From contig OX104129.1 of NCBI GenBank assembly GCA_944470555.2, positions 52,237,998-52,301,997 of the forward strand: 64,000 nucleotides of DNA, read 5' to 3'. The stretch is from Heterobilharzia americana. Taxonomy: Eukaryota > Platyhelminthes > Trematoda > Strigeidida > Schistosomatidae. Position numbers and translations under genes: made by a program. The notes under the pieces were generated by a model. The model was not told where the DNA came from and ran no database searches. It worked only from the letters and a program-made list of their open reading frames with translations. This document shows, piece by piece, positions 60,796-64,000 of the stretch; within the stretch, counting starts at the first letter, position 1, and every line of letters begins with the position of its first letter.

Positions 60796-61248
60796 TTAAG
60801 ATGAGGATAATGTGTGTATACATCTGCGCCACTGACTTCGGTTCTGAGCCATATCACCTAGGGTCTCCAACCACTGGTTCCTCTTGTCCCGTGGACCCCA
60901 ACCACCTAGTCTGCATCGTCCTACATGGCTTAAACCAACAGTCAGAGACTTCATACATTGGTGCCATGTTTTAGTCTGGCCACCTCGGGCCTTTTTCCAG
61001 CCTGAACCCACCTCAGCCAACATTGTGTGACGAGGCAATCGGTGACTAGGCATACGTAGTACGTGTCCCAACCATCTCAGTCGATGAAGGTTCACAACCT
61101 CGTCGACTGACTTACCTCTTCTCCCTAAAACTCTACACCTAACTTCTGCATTACTCACATGGTGACACCACGGAATACGTCCTATACTACGAAGGCAACG
61201 GTGGTCAAACACCTGAACCTTCTCATGTCTTCCACTTTCAATGGCCAT
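60796..61248 (-). pseudogene. RTE-B RT C-terminal domain
   Basis: C-terminal continuation in a third frame with QVFDHRCLRSIGRIPW, NAEVRCRVLG, LHRLRWLGHVLRMPSHRLPR and WLETLGDMAQNRSQWRRC. This is the conserved tail of RTE-type polymerases with an HRLPR-like segment. The stop is followed by the element's 3' UTR. Confidence 0.88.
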
Positions 61249-61399
61249 GTTTCACAGCCATACAGTAGAACAGAGCGGACTGCTGTGCAGTACACGCGAC
61301 CCTTAATAGACAAACGAATATCACGGCGGCGCCATAGGTGGCGCAAATTGGCAAAAGCCAATCGAGCCTTTTGTATCCGTGCAGAAATCTCATCGGCAA

Positions 61400-62242
61400 C
61401 TAACCCACCGGGTTGATCCTACTTCCCAGGTAAGTGAAGTGGTCAACACACTCAACCACTTCACTCTCTATTGTTAACCGCGGTACCGCTGAAGACCAGT
61501 CCTGGAGCAAAAATTTGCATTTGGGTGGTGAAAATCGCATCCCAAACATTCTCAAATTCCCACTCAAAGTGTTCAGAAGACTCTGCATCTTGTCAGCGTC
61601 TTCACCTAACAGGACTATGTCATCTGCATATTCTAGATCTAAGGAAAATTCACCTGTGATCGGGTCAACGTCTTTGTAATTAGGTGACGAGAGGGAAACC
61701 TCCATAAGAATATCTATGATAAAATTAAATAAGAATGGGGATAGTGGGCATCCTTGACGGACACCACTTGATGAGTATAGCTCCCTGGACAACTCACCAT
61801 AGGCTCTAACATGCCCACAAGTGTTCGAGTAGAGAGCTTTCAATAAGGTGATGTACTTACTAGGCACGCCTTTCAGTGACAGACACTGCCATAAGACTTC
61901 TCGATCAACGGAGTCAAATGCCGCCTTCAGGTCGAGAAATACAGCTATTGTCGGGCGTCTGTAAGCATGCCTATGTTCCAGGACCTGGCGCAGTGTGAAT
62001 ATTTGGTCGATACATCCACGGCCAGGTCTAAAGCCTGCCTGGTTTTCTCGGGCTTGCTGTTCCCGAGCTCCACTCAGGCGTCGGAGAATTATAGAACTTA
62101 GGATCTTAGACACTATGTTTGTCAGGCTGATTCCTCTGTGGTTATCACAAGAGGACTTCTCGCCTTTCTTGAAGACTGGGATGATGAGTGACTTAGACCA
62201 GTCGGAGGGGATCGTATTTGATTCCCATATACTGGCTAACAC
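61400..62242 (-). pseudogene. RTE-B reverse transcriptase core (280 residues)
   Basis: RT catalytic core. Motifs in order: IIPVFKKGEKSSCDNHRGIS (fingers), NQAGFRPGRGCIDQI, AVFLDLKAAFDSVDRE with the first catalytic Asp (motif A), SSGVRQGCPLSPFLFNFIID (motif B), and LEYADDIVLL with the YADD box (motif C). All catalytic residues seem intact, so this is the healthiest polymerase in the window. It ends early at SRINPVG because of a frameshift near 61405; the true C-terminus continues in other frames to 60796. Confidence 0.93.
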
Positions 62243-62256
62243 TTCCGTTAGCCTGA

Positions 62257-63711
62257 CTAAGAGAACTCTACCACCATTCTTGTATACCTCAGCAGGTAGT
62301 CCGTCTGGTCCTGCTGCCCTTCCCGTTTCAGGCTACCTACCGCTTTCTCAACTTCTTCTAGTGTTGGGGGACCTGTCTCTATGTCCCATTCAGGGTCCGA
62401 CTGGATAGCGGGCAGCGCAATGGTGGCTGGAGGCCAGTTAAACTGTTCCTCAAAGTGTTCTGCCCATCGTCCCAGTCGCCTTCCCTGCGAGTGAATCGCC
62501 GATCCGTCCTTCTCCGCTATAACCTCACTAACCGTTGTTGACCATTTCCCCCCAGTCTCCTTAATAAGTCTAAATAACTGTCTACTGTTACCGATCGCCG
62601 CTGCCTTTTCCATCTCTTTAGCCTTTGCTGCCCACCACTGTTCACGATCGTTGCGCAGACTTTTCGTCAGTTTATTTTTAAGTTGCGCTCGCTCTTCATT
62701 GTACTCAGAGCCTGCAGGGATGCATTCACGTGCATCCATTAGTTTGGAAGAAGCTGCTGATATCCACTGGCTCTTTTTAGCCATTATCTTGGAGTCGGCT
62801 ACAGTCTCCAGTGCTGCTTTTACAGTAGACTGAAGATGGCACCAAGCTTCTTCTGGATGAGTGACAGTCTTTTGTTCCGATAACTGCCTAGCCAACTTCT
62901 CACTGAACACGGCTTTGGTGTTTTCGTTGTCCAGCAGAACTCGTAGTGGTTTTGTTGCCAAATTTTTTCTACGTCCATTGAGACGCAGGCATATACGTGC
63001 TCGGACCAACGCATGATCGCTGTCCAAACACGTACTCCAGAAGGAGCGGCAGTCTTCCACCGATCCTCTCCAGCGATGACTAATAGCAATGTGGTCTATC
63101 TGTGTCCATCGCTGAGTCGAGCTCGGTGGACGCCAGGTCAGACAGTGCCTTTCTTTATGTCTGAAATTTGTGCTGGCTAAAAATAGGCGGTTATCTGAGC
63201 ATAGTTGTAATAGGCGATCACCGTTATCTGTACGTTCAGCTGGGATTCCGAAAGTGCCACCTAAGTGCCTTTCTGCCTCACTCAGTCTACCCACCTGTGC
63301 GTTGAGGTCACCTGCAACAACCACTACGTCCGAACGTTTGGCTTTCGAGAGGAGGTTAGACAGTTTATGGTAGAACTCGTCCTTCACTTCATCCGAACTA
63401 CAGTCAGTGGGTGCGTAAGCAGAGATTACAAAGAGACAACGGCGAGTCTCACTATTCCTTTTAGTTCTCACTGTGCCGTTCAGCCTCATAGCGCAGAGGC
63501 GACTATCAACTGGGATCCAGTCTAGTAGTGAGTTTTCTGCCCTGGTGCTTAATGCTATACCTACACCTGCAAGACCACGAGAGCTAGCTATCGAATCTCC
63601 AGAAACTCGAAGGGTGAATTTTGCAGATTCACCAGATTGGTCAGGAGAGGTCAGGTGAATAACCACACTTGGGTCCTGTATGCGTGTCTCACAAACACAG
63701 CACACATCCAT
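62257..63711 (-). pseudogene. RTE-B endonuclease and linker ORF (484 residues)
   Basis: APE-like endonuclease that would nick target DNA for target-primed reverse transcription. Motifs seen: CETRIQDPS near the start, SAYAPTDCSSDEVKDEFY, VVAGDLNAQVG with the catalytic Asp and Asn, RQIDHIA-like TQIDHIAISHRWRGS, and DSDHALVRA, the terminal SDH motif. A coiled, charged linker follows (AREC to KEMEKAAAIG), then the RT N-terminus (EEVEKAVGSLKR) before a frameshift near 62325. The original start lies upstream in another frame at about 63790. Confidence 0.9.
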
Positions 63712-64000
63712 GCCCGAGTTGCTAGAGTCTTTGCCAACGAAGCCTGTTGGCCAATTTGACGGAGGGTGCGGACATTGAAGGCTCCAATATGTAATTTGGA
63801 GCGTGGTTTAAGGAGACCAGGGATACTGTTCTGTGGACTCAGATCGTTGTCGAAGGCTGCAGAGGTAGGAGAAATTGAAGATGATGCAGCATCATTAATT
63901 AAGAGACGTGAAGGAAGATTAGAAGGTAATGATGGAGGAGGTGGATAGCAGTCAGAAGAAACTTGAGTCGAGATAGAAAGTAGACAGATGAACCATCGTT

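Larger units (their letters stand above)
60620..64000 (-). mobile_element. RTE-B copy, best preserved, runs off the right edge
   Basis: A non-LTR retrotransposon encoding an APE endonuclease and reverse transcriptase on the minus strand, with a 3' UTR from 60796 down to about 60620. The endonuclease begins near 63790 (GAFNVRTLRQIGQQASLAK). The ORF is split by at least four frameshifts: near 63710 before MDVCCVCETR, near 62325 inside the RT start, near 61405 after SRINPVG, and near 61222. The 5' UTR continues past position 64000. The 3' UTR (GCATTACTGCGTAA and GTTGCCACACCTCAT) is shared with a fragment at 24.84 kb. Confidence 0.93.

Noticed and set aside
61995..62408. 137-residue plus-strand ORF
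   Set aside because: Antisense shadow of the RTE-B reverse transcriptase.

Overview
The window looks like nuclear DNA of a blood fluke (Schistosoma or a close relative). It is AT-rich and crowded with decayed retroelements. It carries tRNA-derived SINEs whose 3' parts resemble the Sm-alpha hammerhead ribozyme, and its two real genes are cut by introns of only 32-38 bp, as known from schistosomes. Species cannot be fixed by eye.

Two host genes can be assembled exon by exon. RAD1, the Rad1 subunit of the 9-1-1 checkpoint clamp, lies on the minus strand from 39466 to 29911 with six coding exons and 314 residues. Its three 5' introns are 33-38 bp and its two 3' introns are 6.3 and 2.2 kb. PURA, the purine-rich single-strand nucleic-acid binding protein Pur-alpha, lies on the plus strand from 58892 to 59920 with five exons, four introns of 32-35 bp and 297 residues. 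Long-ORF scanning shows only parts of both genes.

Layout. 1-9.5 kb: gene-poor, with a hammerhead-like SINE remnant (1.6 kb), a fold-back element with tRNA-like arms (2.2 kb), a Penelope-like RT fragment (3.4 kb), ATT-type microsatellites and a small palindromic MITE. 9.5-17.3 kb: two defective copies of an RTE-like retrotransposon (called RTE-A here) in opposite orientation, with four MITEs and a second tRNA-armed fold-back between them. 17.3-29.9 kb: Sm-alpha-like SINEs, fragments of a second RTE-like family (RTE-B), a Penelope-like fragment and a ~200 bp inverted repeat. 29.9-39.5 kb: RAD1, whose large intron holds a third RTE-A copy (antisense), an RTE-B 5' fragment and an LTR-like unexplained segment. 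39.8-45.2 kb: two RTE-B copies head to head. 47.5-57 kb: three CR1/Jockey-like elements, all minus strand and inactive. 58.9-59.9 kb: PURA. 60.6-64 kb: the best preserved RTE-B copy, which runs off the right edge.

The two host genes show no sign of working together. The mobile elements dominate the sequence, and none seen here has an intact set of open reading frames. Family names RTE-A, RTE-B, CR1-A, CR1-B and CR1-C are local labels; matching to named schistosome families such as SR1, SR2 or Perere needs a repeat-library search.
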